NCBI GenBank assembly: GCA_029582165.1
Contig: CM055877.1
Location: 6,935,855-6,999,854 of the forward strand
Origin: Portulaca oleracea
Taxonomy: Eukaryota; Streptophyta; Magnoliopsida; Caryophyllales; Portulacaceae
Length of the DNA stretch: 64,000 nucleotides
Direction of reading: 5' to 3'
Both the position numbers and the translations under genes were made by a program. Each line of letters starts with the position of its first letter. Position 1 is the stretch's first letter. This document shows, one piece after another, positions 46,428 to 56,416 of the stretch. Under the pieces are notes generated by a model. The model searched no databases. It had not been told where the DNA came from and saw nothing but the letters and a program-made list of their open reading frames with translations.

Positions 46428-47150
46428 TCAATTTGGAAAACCCGATGAGCATACGCGGAGAGCAGCCTCCCTGGAAGAAAAGAGCTAGGCCTGTGGGTCC
46501 ACCATTGGACTTCAAAGGATCGTTGTACGATGATCATAGTTATTAAAATCCCGATTCTGATTTACGATCCTACGATTTTATGGTCCAAAATTGTCGATAC
46601 GATTCTACAATTTACACACGATCCACGATCCTACATGAGCTAAATTCCGATCCTAACTTCCTCATAGTTTCGAGTTAGGATCCCGATTTTAACAACCTTA
46701 ACGATGATTATGGCCTTGATGAGCCGCCCATTAGCTCCAATTCGGAAGACAAAATTGCCAAGAAGACCGAAGATTTGCTGGAAGACATGTATGGAAAGAC
46801 AGTTTCCCTCCTGAGGCAGCACCATGCAGCTTTGTTAAAACACAGTCAAGGTATGTTATGTCAGTACTGCTAGTTTGGTTGCAAAGCTGGTTAATTAGAC
46901 CTGGCAAAACTAAACCGAGACTCAAACCCGAAAAAACTCTGGAACCGATCCAAATCATAACCCGAAAAGTGACCCGATTAAGATCCACACCCAAATGACC
47001 CCAAGTCAACTATTTATACTATATTTCAGGTGCTACTACTCCGACAGGAGATGAGTGGAGATGTGATTGATGAGATCCTGACAAATACCCAGCCGGAACC
47101 CCATTAGAGGTGCTGTATGAAGAGGATGATCCTAATAGCATACCACCGTA
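46428..47150 (+). pseudogene. C-terminal fragment of a plastid FtsH-like (FtsHi) protein
   Basis: Two exon remnants are visible. Exon A (about 46430-46853) reads PMSIRGEQPPWKKRARPVGP then LDFKGSLYDD, is cut by a MITE (46538-46700), and resumes with YGLDEPP and KKTEDLLEDMYGKTVSLLRQ. Exon B (47030-47150) reads QEMSGDVIDEIL and then PLEVLYEEDDPNSIPP to a stop. Splice sites aag|gtatgt and ttcag|gtg remain. The order of motifs matches, from memory, the C-terminus of plant FtsHi proteins (EMB3144/EMB2458 type), which form a chloroplast-envelope import-motor complex. A 2-nt insertion near the end of exon A and a 1-nt loss in exon B shift the frame, so it cannot make the normal tail. No AAA or protease domain is in the window. 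A relic of a transposed or partial copy is likely. Confidence 0.75.
46538..46700. mobile_element. 163-bp MITE inside the FtsHi exon
   Basis: Starts AGTTATTAAAATCCCGAT and ends ATCCCGATTTTAACAACC. The ends are imperfect inverted repeats, and 'gatcc(t)acgat' recurs inside. Flanks read acgatgatcat (46527-46537) and acgatgattat (46701-46711), an 11-base near-duplicate containing a plausible 9-bp Mutator-type target duplication. A second copy in the opposite orientation is at 56417-56575. Confidence 0.75.
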
Positions 47151-47354
47151 GCGGTGAGGGGAGGGCCAAGAGATGGAACATTGCATTTTCAAATGCGTCA
47201 ACTGATGATGGGTGAGCCAAAATTTCAGGAATCCTGGTCCCGTATCGCTTCCTTTTTTCGACTGGTAAACAAAAAAGTCAAACTTTAGACTCGAATGGTA
47301 TGTGTGGTATCAACTATTTTAATCTATGTTTGGGGCGGCTCGTACGTCTAAGTA

Positions 47355-47705
47355 GGGCTGTTCACCGGGTCAAAATCGAATCGAAAAAATCGAATAACGC
47401 CTAAAATCAAAATCGAAAATAGAACCGAAAATTTTCAATTTAAACCGGAAGGCAAATAAAGTAGTTGAACTGAATAAGAACCAAATATTTTTGAAAGTCA
47501 TTTCCATAATATACTTATACGAATTTACTACTCCTGGTCTTTTTGAATAAACCGAATAAGAACCCTATTTAGTTTTGAACCGAATAAACCGAAAATCAAA
47601 TTAAACAAAATTATTGAATCAAAAACCGAGAATAAATCATTTGGTTTGATTTGGTTTTCGGTTTTTTCGGTTCAAAACTACTTGCAAGTGGATATGCCTA
47701 TCATA
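47355..47705. repeat. 'AACCGAAT' dispersed repeat
   Basis: Starts 'agggctgttcaccgggtcaaaatcg' and ends 'cggttcaaaactacttgcaag'. The interior iterates 'accgaataa' and 'aaaatcgaa'. Same class as 31580-31807. Confidence 0.55.
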
Positions 47706-47877
47706 AGCTATCTCCATTAACCCAACATCACTCCAATCAAGCTAACCTGGACTAATTGGATGTTCCTGTCAGGTTAACCCCATGTTCTTCTATGGTTTAC
47801 CTTTGAGTTGGGCTTGTGCTAGTACAAGACAGAGGGCCCATCATCATTCACTAATGCTAAGAGGCTAACCTGGAATT

Positions 47878-48178
47878 AGAGCTGACAAAATCCAGATACG
47901 GGTAATTCTGGATCCCAACAAATTGGATATCGGGTAGAAAATTGACGTTTGATACCTGGATTTTGTGTGTTTTTCAGGTCGAACTCGGGTCAGACAAATC
48001 GGACAAGTATGAATTCGGGTCTAAGTCGGGTGTGAACAATATAAATTTTAAGAAAATTGTGTTTGAATTTTCGACAAGTAGGTCAATGTCAAAATTCGGA
48101 CGAAAACTCCATGATCGTACCCAATTTTTCCTAGATCAAAGAAATTCGAGTTATCAGGTCGGATAAATTTTTGCTAGC
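47878..48178. repeat. 'GTCGGACAATTCGGAC' dispersed repeat, copy
   Basis: Left 'gagctgacaaaatccagatac', right 'cggataaatttttgctagcc'. The interior has 'gtcaatgtcaaaattcggacg' and 'gggtcagacaaatcggacaag'. The open frame across it is repeat-derived. Confidence 0.6.
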
Positions 48179-48204
48179 CTTACCAAGAGTGTATTAACTA
48201 CCTA

Positions 48205-48463
48205 CTCCCTCTATTCCTCAATATCTGTCAATTTGGCTAACTTTTTATTTTCCATAATATCTATCACTTTACAATTTCAATACAATATTAATGACAATTT
48301 TCTAAATTTACCTCTTACTTTTATCATTATCCATACAAATATGTAACCAAAATAGAAATTTATCTATTACTTTTATCATTTCCAATACAATTATCATTTC
48401 AATACTATTTTCTTAAAATCTTCTAAAAATTCAAATGTGACAATTATTGAGGAAAGGAGGGAG
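48205..48463. mobile_element. Stowaway-like MITE
   Basis: Starts CTCCCTCTATTCCTCAATA after TA and ends TTGAGGAAAGGAGGGAG before TA. Length is 259 bp. Inverted ends extend through 'tgtcaattt'/'tgacaatta'. Confidence 0.88.
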
Positions 48464-48844
48464 TACCTATTTGGTCATTTGAGTTCAAGAGAAGAATAAT
48501 TTTGTTTAAGTTCAATTCACATTTTAAAGTCATTTTTGGCGAGCTTATTTTTGGTGTCAATTCATAAATAAGTTTTGACCGTTTGATATACCGTTTGAAT
48601 TTTGAATAGATTTTCTAAATTTACTCTATAAGTCCGTCCATAGCACATTGAGTTGTAGAAAGTTAATGCTAATACTTTTTATGCTCGACTTCCTTTTTTT
48701 ATAAAGTACTAACTTTTTTCAAGTATATGTATCTAGGGCAATGATTCAGCCAAGCTTCAAAAGAAGAAAGAAGATCAATGAATGAGGAAAATAGATGGTC
48801 TTCAAGTCGACTAACCACAAAGTCTTTATTAAGACTTATCCGCC

Positions 48845-49137
48845 GGAGCAGCGCTGGCAAAAATTCGGGTCCGGGTAAATTCGGGTCGGACAAATTCGGA
48901 CAATGTCAAAATTCGGACGAGAAATTCATGTCCGGACCCGGTTTTATTTCCGGTCAACCCGGGTCGGACAATTCGGACGAAGCTAAAATCGGATTCGGAC
49001 AATAGAAAAAAGAGAAATTTTATGTCCGAATATTCAGTCAATATAAAAATTCGGACGAAAAATCTATGTCCAGACCCGATTTTTTTCGGATCGGACAATT
49101 TGGGTAATACGGGTCGGACAAAATTTTACCAGCTCTA
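48845..49137. repeat. 'GTCGGACAATTCGGAC' dispersed repeat, best copy
   Basis: Bounded by 'gcgctggcaaaaattcggg' and the inverse-like 'cggacaaaattttaccagct'. The interior repeats 'gggtcggacaattcggac' and 'aaaattcggacgaaaaatc'. Long shadow open frames on both strands come from its skewed composition. Copies lie at 47878, 53880, 39868 and, more degenerate, 33360-33600, 30395 and 11045. Confidence 0.7.
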
Positions 49138-49391
49138 CGCCGGAGTTGCCTAGCAAGGATAACAATATCGAACAACTCCGAATCTCCAAAACCCGAACCG
49201 TCGTCCAACCTGCCCTCGCAATATCTGGATCCTTCTAGAATCATTTCAATGATCCAACCAAAATCTATTAATAAAGACTTAAACTTCATCAAACAATTCC
49301 TTAGAAAAATTAAATGAAATAGTGCATCTAAAGAATTCATGACCAACCTTAACATTTTATTATCTAATTGGAAAGATAGTATTAATGTAAA

Positions 49392-49811
49392 GGATTATTG
49401 GATGATAATGCACTAAACTTTAGAGGTATTGGACAATGATAATGTCGAACTTTTTCAGACTCTAATACAATCGAACTTTGACTTTGAGGTATTGACAATA
49501 ACGCACTCGCACCAATTCAATTGACGGTGGTTGTCCTACTTTGAGGTGTCATTTTTCTATTTTTTTTAAGAAAAAATTTTTGTCGTGTAAGAAAGTACAC
49601 ATAAGCAGAATGATTAATATATTGTTTTGGAAATAAAATAAAAAACGATACATCAAAGTAGGACAACCATGTCGTCAACCACCAACTGAATTGGTCTGAG
49701 TACATTATTGTCCAATACCCTCAAAGTTTAGTATATTAGAGTCCAACAAAAAAGTTCAGTGCATTATTGTCCAATACCCCTAAAATTTAGTGTATTATCA
49801 TCCAATAATCC
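49392..49811. mobile_element. Mutator-like MITE, 420 bp, 9-bp target duplication
   Basis: Starts GGATTATTGGATGATAATGC and ends with its inverse. Subterminal units of 'tattggacaat(a)atgca(c)tgaactttt' are repeated in inverted order at both ends. TAATGTAAA is duplicated exactly at 49383-49391 and 49812-49820. A related element is at about 63045-63395. Confidence 0.92.
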
Positions 49812-49820
49812 TAATGTAAA

Positions 49821-50101
49821 ATAGTGAGGTCTTTATCTTCATATAATAGAAGTTCTTGCACCCTGGACCCTATTAAAAAGAGATTGAACTAAGGGCAATT
49901 TCTAGCCACTAGAAGAAATTAACTAGAGTATATAATTAAAATTATTATAGTTAGATGTTTTATTTTAAGTTTATCTCTTGATTGGCCTCCCATGAAAATG
50001 ATTGGTCGTATAGATTAATAAATGTTGAAATCAAACCAGGTGTTTGTCAGCTAATGGGAGTCACAAAAATATTTGGATTATTGATATTGACCATCATTAT
50101 A
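49821..50101. other. Gene-free spacer
   Basis: Nothing recognised in this short stretch between two MITEs. Confidence 0.4.
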
Positions 50102-50336
50102 CTACCTCCGTTTTGTTTTATCTGTCGCCTAGGGAATTGTGGCAAAAACTTTGACCATTAATATCTTAATTTTTATAATGATTCATCATACAAAATTGAT
50201 ATCATTAGATTCGTAATAAAAAATACTATTAAAAAAGTATAATATTATATTTTTCTATAAAAGTTTTATATTAAAAATTATTGATTAAAAATTGACACTG
50301 AAAACCGTAAATGACAGATAAAAAGAACGGAGGAAG
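50102..50336. mobile_element. Stowaway MITE
   Basis: Starts CTACCTCCGTTTTG after TA and ends GAACGGAGGAAG before TA (50337-50338). It is the reverse-orientation sister of 8942-9177 ('atctgtcgcctagggaattg', 'ccgtaaatgacagataaaa'). Confidence 0.9.
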
Positions 50337-50724
50337 TACTATTTTGGCCAACTTTTCTAAGAGTTTGCTTAAATTTATTTTATTGAACTAATGTGTTTTA
50401 ACTTAATTGCATTATTGAACTCAACTAAGTTTATGAACTAATGAGTATTATTAAATTCTATATTGTTTGAACTTAGTTTGAGCTAAATTTATATATATCC
50501 ATTTTATGTGAATTTATAACTTTGAACTTAATCTAATAAGTGGAAAAAACAAAAAAAAATATTTCAGTTTATTTTTTAAGAAATTTGTTTTGAAAATTAA
50601 CTAGAGAAATTAGCTAGTGCAAGAGATATCGGCCTATTCTTGTTCTTGAAGAAACATGTGAAAATTTAGGAGCACTATAGATATTTTCAACTATTAACAA
50701 AGATTTAATCATCTAAATTAGACC

Positions 50725-50880
50725 TGTTTGACAATTAATCAGATGTTAGCCATGTGAATTTTCTGTTTGACTTAGCAGTTTACATTAATTGTTTGCAGTA
50801 ATAGTGTTGGTAAAATTAGTTGTTTCAGAAACAACTATCTTAAAAAGCTATTTGGAATAACTTTTTCAAAATTTTTTTTT
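50725..50880. mobile_element. hAT-like MITE remnant
   Basis: 'gacctgtttgacaattaatc', 'gttggtaaaattagttgtttc' and 'aaaagctatttgg' resemble the elements at 22812 and 34112. The right end is lost against the copia-derived sequence that starts near 50880. Confidence 0.35.
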
Positions 50881-51560
50881 AATTCTTATTAATCCAACTT
50901 AATTTATAACATACAAAAAACAGAAATTGATAAAAATATAATTGCTCCCTCTATTTTATATTATTTGTTCATTTTGGAAATTGTATTGTCATACTTAAAA
51001 TTAAACATAAATTTCTCAATATATACAATGAATTGTTCAATAAAATTACCACCATTAGATGCATAACGAAAAAATACTATCCTAAAAGTCTAATATTGCA
51101 ATTATCGATAAAATGTTATACAAATAAATTAACCATCAAATAGTAACATTAGATATTATAACAGTCAAGGAAGGGACAAATAATATGAAACGGAGGGAGT
51201 AACATACAATTCATTAATACTAATTTATTTCTCAACAAAAGAAATAGAAACTCTTAATTACTCCAACATCAGTTTTGGAGTAACCATTAAATACTCCCCT
51301 TTGCTTCAAACCGATGTTACTAAAATTAAGAGTCTTCCGTTTCTTTTGTTAAGAAATAAATCAATATTAATGGGTTATATGTTAATTGTTGTTTTTAGGA
51401 GTTTATGTTTTGATTGTATGCTATAAATAAGGATTTATTTCTAGGAGTTGAATTTCCATTTTCGCGATATATAAAAACTCCTCGCTCTACATATCTTTGT
51501 ATTCAAAAGAGTATGAGAGCCAAGAAAAGTTAGAGCATACCTCTTTTTTGAATAGAAGGC
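50881..51560 (+). mobile_element. Copia-type LTR-like palindrome, interrupted by a Stowaway
   Basis: Left arm 'aattcttattaatccaactt' onward and, after the Stowaway at 50945-51199, 'acattcaatactaatttatttctcaac'-like sequence are mirrored by 51300-51450 ('gttaagaaataaatcaatatta', 'ttgattgtatgctataaa'). The core ('accaacatcagttttggagtaac' against 'cgatgttactaaaattaagag') is itself palindromic, centre near 51300. Sequence to the right (to 51560) is LTR-end/leader-like and runs into the copia gag start at 51651. Homologous to the larger palindrome at 52959-53871. Confidence 0.65.
50945..51199. mobile_element. Stowaway MITE inside the palindrome
   Basis: Starts CTCCCTCTATTTTATATTA and ends TAATATGAAACGGAGGGAG before TA (51200-51201). 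The flanks 'acataca' (left, near 50910) and 'aacatacaa' (right) belong to the interrupted palindrome arm. Confidence 0.85.
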
Positions 51561-51650
51561 ACGAATAATTGAAATACACCAAATGAAAAAAAAAACCCTG
51601 AAATCCATCAAATGGAAAAAAACCACACAAAGCACAACTTAGAAATAGTC

Positions 51651-53190
51651 ATGGCTAGCAATGGTACAAATTCTTCATTTCAACCACCAAGTCCAACTTT
51701 CAAATGAGAAAAATACCATCTTTGAAGTTTTAAGATAAATACTAAGTTTAGGTTCCAGGAGTTATCGAATTCGGTAGAGAAGGGTTATACTGAGTGTAAT
51801 ACCTCGATTATGTGGTTAAAGTGTGGCTTAAAATGACTACTTATATCACCAAGGTGCACCTTCTTTTATGATAGCTCATTCGTCGGGAACTCCTCAATTA
51901 AGCGTGATTGGCTAGGAGTAGTCTTAGGATGGGTGATCTCCTGGGAAGTTTCCCAGGCAGCGTGTGAGCGAGGACTAAGCACGCTGGAAAGACTCGTGGT
52001 GATTTGTGGGGTCAGTCAGCGATCCTTGAAGCAGTTATTGGTAATGTCCGCGGCCAGTGAGGGGCCGGGGTGTTACAGATGGTATCAGAGCCAACCCGCG
52101 ATCGTGAGCTGCGCCAGTGGACGGGAGAGCCATGGGCAGTCACTTAGCGGGGCAAAGATTCTGGATTGGATTGTGGCACAACGAGGACGTTGTGCGCTTA
52201 AGTGGAATACACCCTGCTATATATATGGTTAAAGTGTGGCTTAAAAGGATTGAAATGACTACTTATATTACCAAGGTGCACCTTCTTTTATGGTAGCTCA
52301 TTCGTTGGGAACTCCTCAGTTAAGCGTGCTTAGCTGGGAGTAGTCTTAGGATGGGTGACCTCCTAGGAAGTTTCCCAGGCAGTGTGTGAGCAAGGACGAA
52401 GCACGCTGGAAAGACTCGTGGTGATTTGTTGGGCCAGTCAGCGATCCTTGAAGCAATTATTGGTAATATCCGCGGCCCGTGAGAGGCCGGGGCGTTAACA
52501 TGGTATCAGAGCCGACCCGCGATCGTGAGCTGCGCCAGTGGACGGGAGAGCCATGGGCAGTCACTTAGCGGGGCAAAGATTCTGGATTGGATTGTGGCAC
52601 AACGAGGACGTTGTGCGCTTAAGTGGGGAGTGACTGTAATACCCCGGTTATGTGGTTAAAGTATGGCTTCAAAGGATTAAAATGACTACTTGTATCATCA
52701 AGGTGCACCTTCTTTTATGGTAGCTCATTCGTTGGGAACTCCTCAGTTAAGCGTGCTTGACTGGAAGTAGTCTTAGGATGGGTGACCTCCTGGGAAGTTT
52801 CCCAGGCAGCGTGTGAGCAAGGACGAAGTACGCTGGAAAGACTCGTGGTGATTTGTGGGGCCAGTCAGCGATCCTTGAAACAGTTATTGGTAATGTCCGC
52901 GGCCCGTGAGGGGTCGGGGCGTTACACTGAGTCTATACCGACACCGGCTCAATCCGATCAACAACTATGAGAGACTTGTAAGAGAGATGTAAAAACCTAA
53001 TTTCTCATACAATCAACAATAACATGCAACTACTTCTCACGAGGCATGAGAGATACTCAAGAAAGAATTCCTAGGTGAAAGGAAGATGCTCTCTATCAAG
53101 TTGCGGACTTTTAAACGTGAATTTGAAACTTTGACCATGAAAGAAAATGAGTCAATCCAAGAGTTTCTATTCAGAGCTTAAGAATTGTAA
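51651..53190 (+). pseudogene. Copia gag remnant split by a Cassandra insertion
   Basis: An ATG at 51651 opens a Ty1/copia-type gag N-terminus (MASNGT... , PPSPTF). It is broken by a stop, and after about 51794 the Cassandra multimer intervenes. The same protein type resumes at 52932-53190 with ETCKRDVK, EILKKEF, KLRTFKREFETLTMKENES and IQEF, the usual order of the copia gag (UBN2) domain, again with in-frame stops. No zinc knuckle, protease, integrase or reverse transcriptase follows. Gag forms the virus-like particle in active copia elements; this copy is dead. Identification is by motif order. Confidence 0.8.
51795..52926 (+). mobile_element. Cassandra TRIM, three LTRs and two internal domains
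   Basis: LTR1 51795-52077, LTR2 about 52206-52500 and LTR3 52635-52926 are near-identical direct repeats. Each is followed (LTR1, LTR2) by a PBS, tggtatcagagcc, complementary to initiator tRNA-Met. The two ~130-bp internal domains end in a purine tract (aagtggggagtgac in the second). LTR1 and LTR3 begin TGTAATACC and end GTTACA. Each LTR carries 5S rRNA-derived sequence, including 'cagttaagcgtgcttg', 'ggatgggtgacctcc' and 'cctgggaagt', i.e. the A, IE and C boxes of the Pol III promoter. CTGAG is duplicated at 51790-51794 and 52927-52931. It encodes no protein. LTR2 has a diverged first ~30 bp. Short open frames (51933-52232, 52782-52970) are incidental. Confidence 0.95.
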
Positions 53191-53871
53191 GTCATGAATA
53201 CAAAGATACGTAGAAAGAGGAGTTTTCACTGTGAAAATGGAAACTTCAACTCCCACACTAATTCTTATTAATTCAATTTAATTTATAGAATACAAACAAA
53301 ACAGAATTTCCTAAGAACAACAATTAACACATAACCCATTAATAATGATTTATTTCTCAATAAAAGAAACAAAAGACTAATTATAGTAACATCAGTTTTG
53401 GAATAACTATTCAATATTCCGCCTTACTTCAAAAACGATGTTACTATAGTTAAGAGTATTTTGTTTCTTTTGTTGAGAAATGAATCGGTATTAATGGGTT
53501 ATATGTTAATAGTTGTTTTTAGGAGTTTTTTGTTTTGATTGTATGTTATAAATTAAGTTGGGTTAATAAGAAATAGTGTGGGAGTTGAAATTTGTATTTT
53601 CACAATGTAAAAACTCTTGTTTTTACGTATCTTTGTGTTCATATGCAATTCTAGAAATTATTGATAAAAACTCTTGCATTGACTCCTTTTCTTTTGTGGT
53701 CAAAGTTTCAAATTCACGTATAAGAGTCTGCAACTTGATAGTGAGCACCTTTCTTTCACCCAAGAATTATTTCTTGAGTATCTCTCGTGTCTCGTGAGCA
53801 GTAGCTGTTGCTGTTGATTGTATGAGAAACAAGGCTTTTACATCTCTCTTACAAGTCTCTCATAGTTGTTG
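52959..53871. repeat. 913-bp inverted repeat with copia gag in both arms
   Basis: The left end reads 'caacaactatgagagacttg' and the right end is its exact inverse. The arms match, with modest divergence, all the way to a centre near 53415. In each arm, gag-like sequence is joined to LTR-end-like sequence ('aaagatacgt' near 53210 and its inverse near 53630) and then a palindromic core ('gtaacatcagttttgg' against 'aaacgatgttac'). A transcript would fold into a hairpin with stems of about 450 bp. Confidence 0.88.
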
Positions 53872-53879
53872 ATAATTAG

Positions 53880-54145
53880 TGTTGGCAAAAAACCAAGCCC
53901 AAGTAGACCAAATTGGTTAATGTCAAAATTTGGATGGATTTTCCAGATCAGACTACGTTGGACAATTCGGGCGAACCAATTTTCGGGTCAGAATCGTGTT
54001 CAGACAATATAAAAAAAAGTAACTATTATATCCGAATTTTTTCAATCAAAGTCAAAATTCAGACGAAAAATCTAATCACATATCAATTCTTCGAGTCGAA
54101 AAGATTCCGATATTTGAATTTGACAAAATTTTACTGGCTCCATGA
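53880..54145. repeat. 'GTCGGACAATTCGGAC' dispersed repeat, copy
   Basis: Left 'gtgttggcaaaaaacc', right 'gacaaaattttactggctcc'. The interior has 'aatgtcaaaatttggatgg', 'ggacaattcgggcg' and 'gtcaaaattcagacg'. Confidence 0.6.
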
Positions 54146-55842
54146 TAACCACCCATGAATCCATGAATAGAGGGGCAAGCTTATTAATGTAGGAGCATTT
54201 AAATATTCAAGTGGAAGTGTGAAGATATTTTCACAAATTTTAAATATATGTTAATTATCAAAGGAATATGCGCTTATCTTAGACTAATTTATCTAGTCAT
54301 TTGGTTGCATGCAATATGTTGATAACAGATGCTTAACATCACCAGTTGCTTTTTTATTTTACTATTATAAAAACAAATATATTTTTCTTCTTTACACCAT
54401 CAATATAAACCAATCTTTGAAAGGTGTAACATAGTAAAAAGACATAAATATTAACTCTTTTTTTTTTAGGAACACCATAAAATTTAACTCAATGTGGGGT
54501 ACATAAGATAATTTTATCTAAATAAAGTTGGTGCTAATTAACATTCACCTCATACTTTTTTACCATTGTAAAACAAGATATCATTTTTTCTTTACTCCAC
54601 TTAAATAAAGAAATACTTAGAAAGCATTGTAACAACTAGCTCAACATATATGATATATGTAAACTCAATGTGGGGTGATATAAGACAAAATTATCTAAAT
54701 AAAATTCTAGTTTTAAGTATCCTCCAATAAAAAATATTCAAATATTTGGATTCTTATGTTTAAAATAAAATGAAGATTAGAACCCATTAGGCCATTATAA
54801 ATGCTCCATGCACTTTAATTCTCATCCTCTAAAAAAGGTGAGGCTTTTTGTTTGACATGAGAAATAAAGAAATAAATTTGGTTCACCCTTTTATCCCATT
54901 GTTACCATCAATCACTTTCTCCTTTTATTTTTGAGGAAAATCTCAAATATTCCAACCTTGAAAACCTAGGATGTGTGGGACTAGTCCATCCACATGAATG
55001 AAAAATGGAAGAGCAAATCTTTGCTACTTTTCCATGTTTGACCCACCATACATTTTGCACTTAAGTTACTACAATAAATATAACATCAAAAACATAATAT
55101 ATTTGAGTACAAAATTGCATGATTGCCATAACATATGGTATGATTTAATATGTGTTATGATAAAACACAAACTATATAGTATAATATCACTAGCTTATGA
55201 AAGAAGCCCCCACTAGCTAGGGTTTATATCAGTTATACATCATATAGGCATGCACAAAATATTGTAACCTCCCACTATTATAGGGTATTGGCTTTGCTTA
55301 CTAAAGAAGTGGTATCAAGTAACAATCATCCTTTTTTGTTATATCAAGTTGAGTCGGGATCGTTTACCGGTGGCTATGTTAGAATCATCGCAATATTGTC
55401 ACACCGCAAGGTCGAATCTTGTAATGGTAGAGCGTATTGAGAGAACTAGACAGCGTTTTTGGGAGATAATTGTGTATCTCAATTGTCTATCTAACACATC
55501 CCTAATCAACTCTTTTAGTAGTACTGATAGTCTGACACACTTAATTAGAGTGAGTGATTATGCGGATTTTTATGGGTATAGTGATTGTCCTAATCAAATC
55601 CATTGACTATGTGATTGTTACTATTTGAGGTCAAACCTCATTAAAAACAATAAATCCTCATCTTCCATGCTCTCTATTAAAGTCCAAATCTTGATGGTGG
55701 AGATAGAATTTCCATGGATGAAAATTATAGAATTGATAGATAATACTTATTAGAAATAGTTTGATACTGATTTATTAAATTCGCTATATAATAAATACTC
55801 CTAAATTAGAGGTTAGGTGAACAAACTAAATTTACCGAAGTA
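54146..55842. other. Gene-free spacer
   Basis: No gene recognised. 'aactcaatgtggggt' followed by 'ataagat/ataagac' and 'tatctaaataaa' occurs twice (54486 and 54662), the trace of a duplication of about 175 bp. An open frame at 55349-55606 has no identifiable family. Confidence 0.4.
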
Positions 55843-56055
55843 CTACCTCCGCCCCAAAATGTTTGTCCGTTGATTAAATTTTGACTTTTAATTACTCACA
55901 AATTATAATGAATTAAAATATGAAATCACTACCATTTGAAAGATAATTTGCTAAAGATTACAATGACGGTAATTTTTTATTGTAACTCATTATAATTTGT
56001 GAGTAATCAAAGATCAAAATTTAGTCAACGGACAAATATTTTGGGACGGAGGTAG
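55843..56055. mobile_element. Stowaway-like MITE, 213 bp
   Basis: Starts CTACCTCCGCCCCAAAATG after TA and ends TTTTGGGACGGAGGTAG before TA (56056-56057). Inverted pairing extends deep into the element ('tttgtccgttgattaaattt' against 'ttagtcaacggacaaat'). Confidence 0.92.
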
Positions 56056-56416
56056 TATCGCCTTTGTTTGGGGGTGAGACATTTGGCATGAGGGTGTCCC
56101 TCATTTTAAATTTCTTAAATTTAGTGGATCATAACTCACAAGCCATGGATATACTCATTTTGTTGGTCATGTGGGTCACTTTTAATTAGGTTGAGATTGT
56201 TCCCATGCATGGGTTTCTATTCATCCATCCTTGATATGTGTTGGACTATTTATATATACTTGGATTTTATAACTTCTATTAAAGCAACAATGATATATGA
56301 CTGTTTATCATTGTTTTGCTTAAATAAATTGAATATTTAAGATGTCTTCCCATAATTTGCTCCCTTTTAGACGTTGCTTTCTTTAGTTATTTTTTTGAAA
56401 TTTAATGACCGTAACC
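56056..56416. other. Gene-free spacer
   Basis: Nothing recognised between two MITEs. Confidence 0.4.

Noticed and set aside
48778..49355. Overlapping ORFs of 75-105 codons on both strands
   Set aside because: They coincide with the iterated 'ggacaattcggac' dispersed repeat.
51933..52970. Functional 5S rRNA genes in tandem
   Set aside because: Only the 3' half of 5S is well matched and the units carry LTR ends, a tRNA-Met PBS and target duplications, so they are Cassandra LTRs.
55349..55606. 85-codon ORF as a gene
   Set aside because: Open only by chance as far as can be seen: no family, signal peptide or splice partner.
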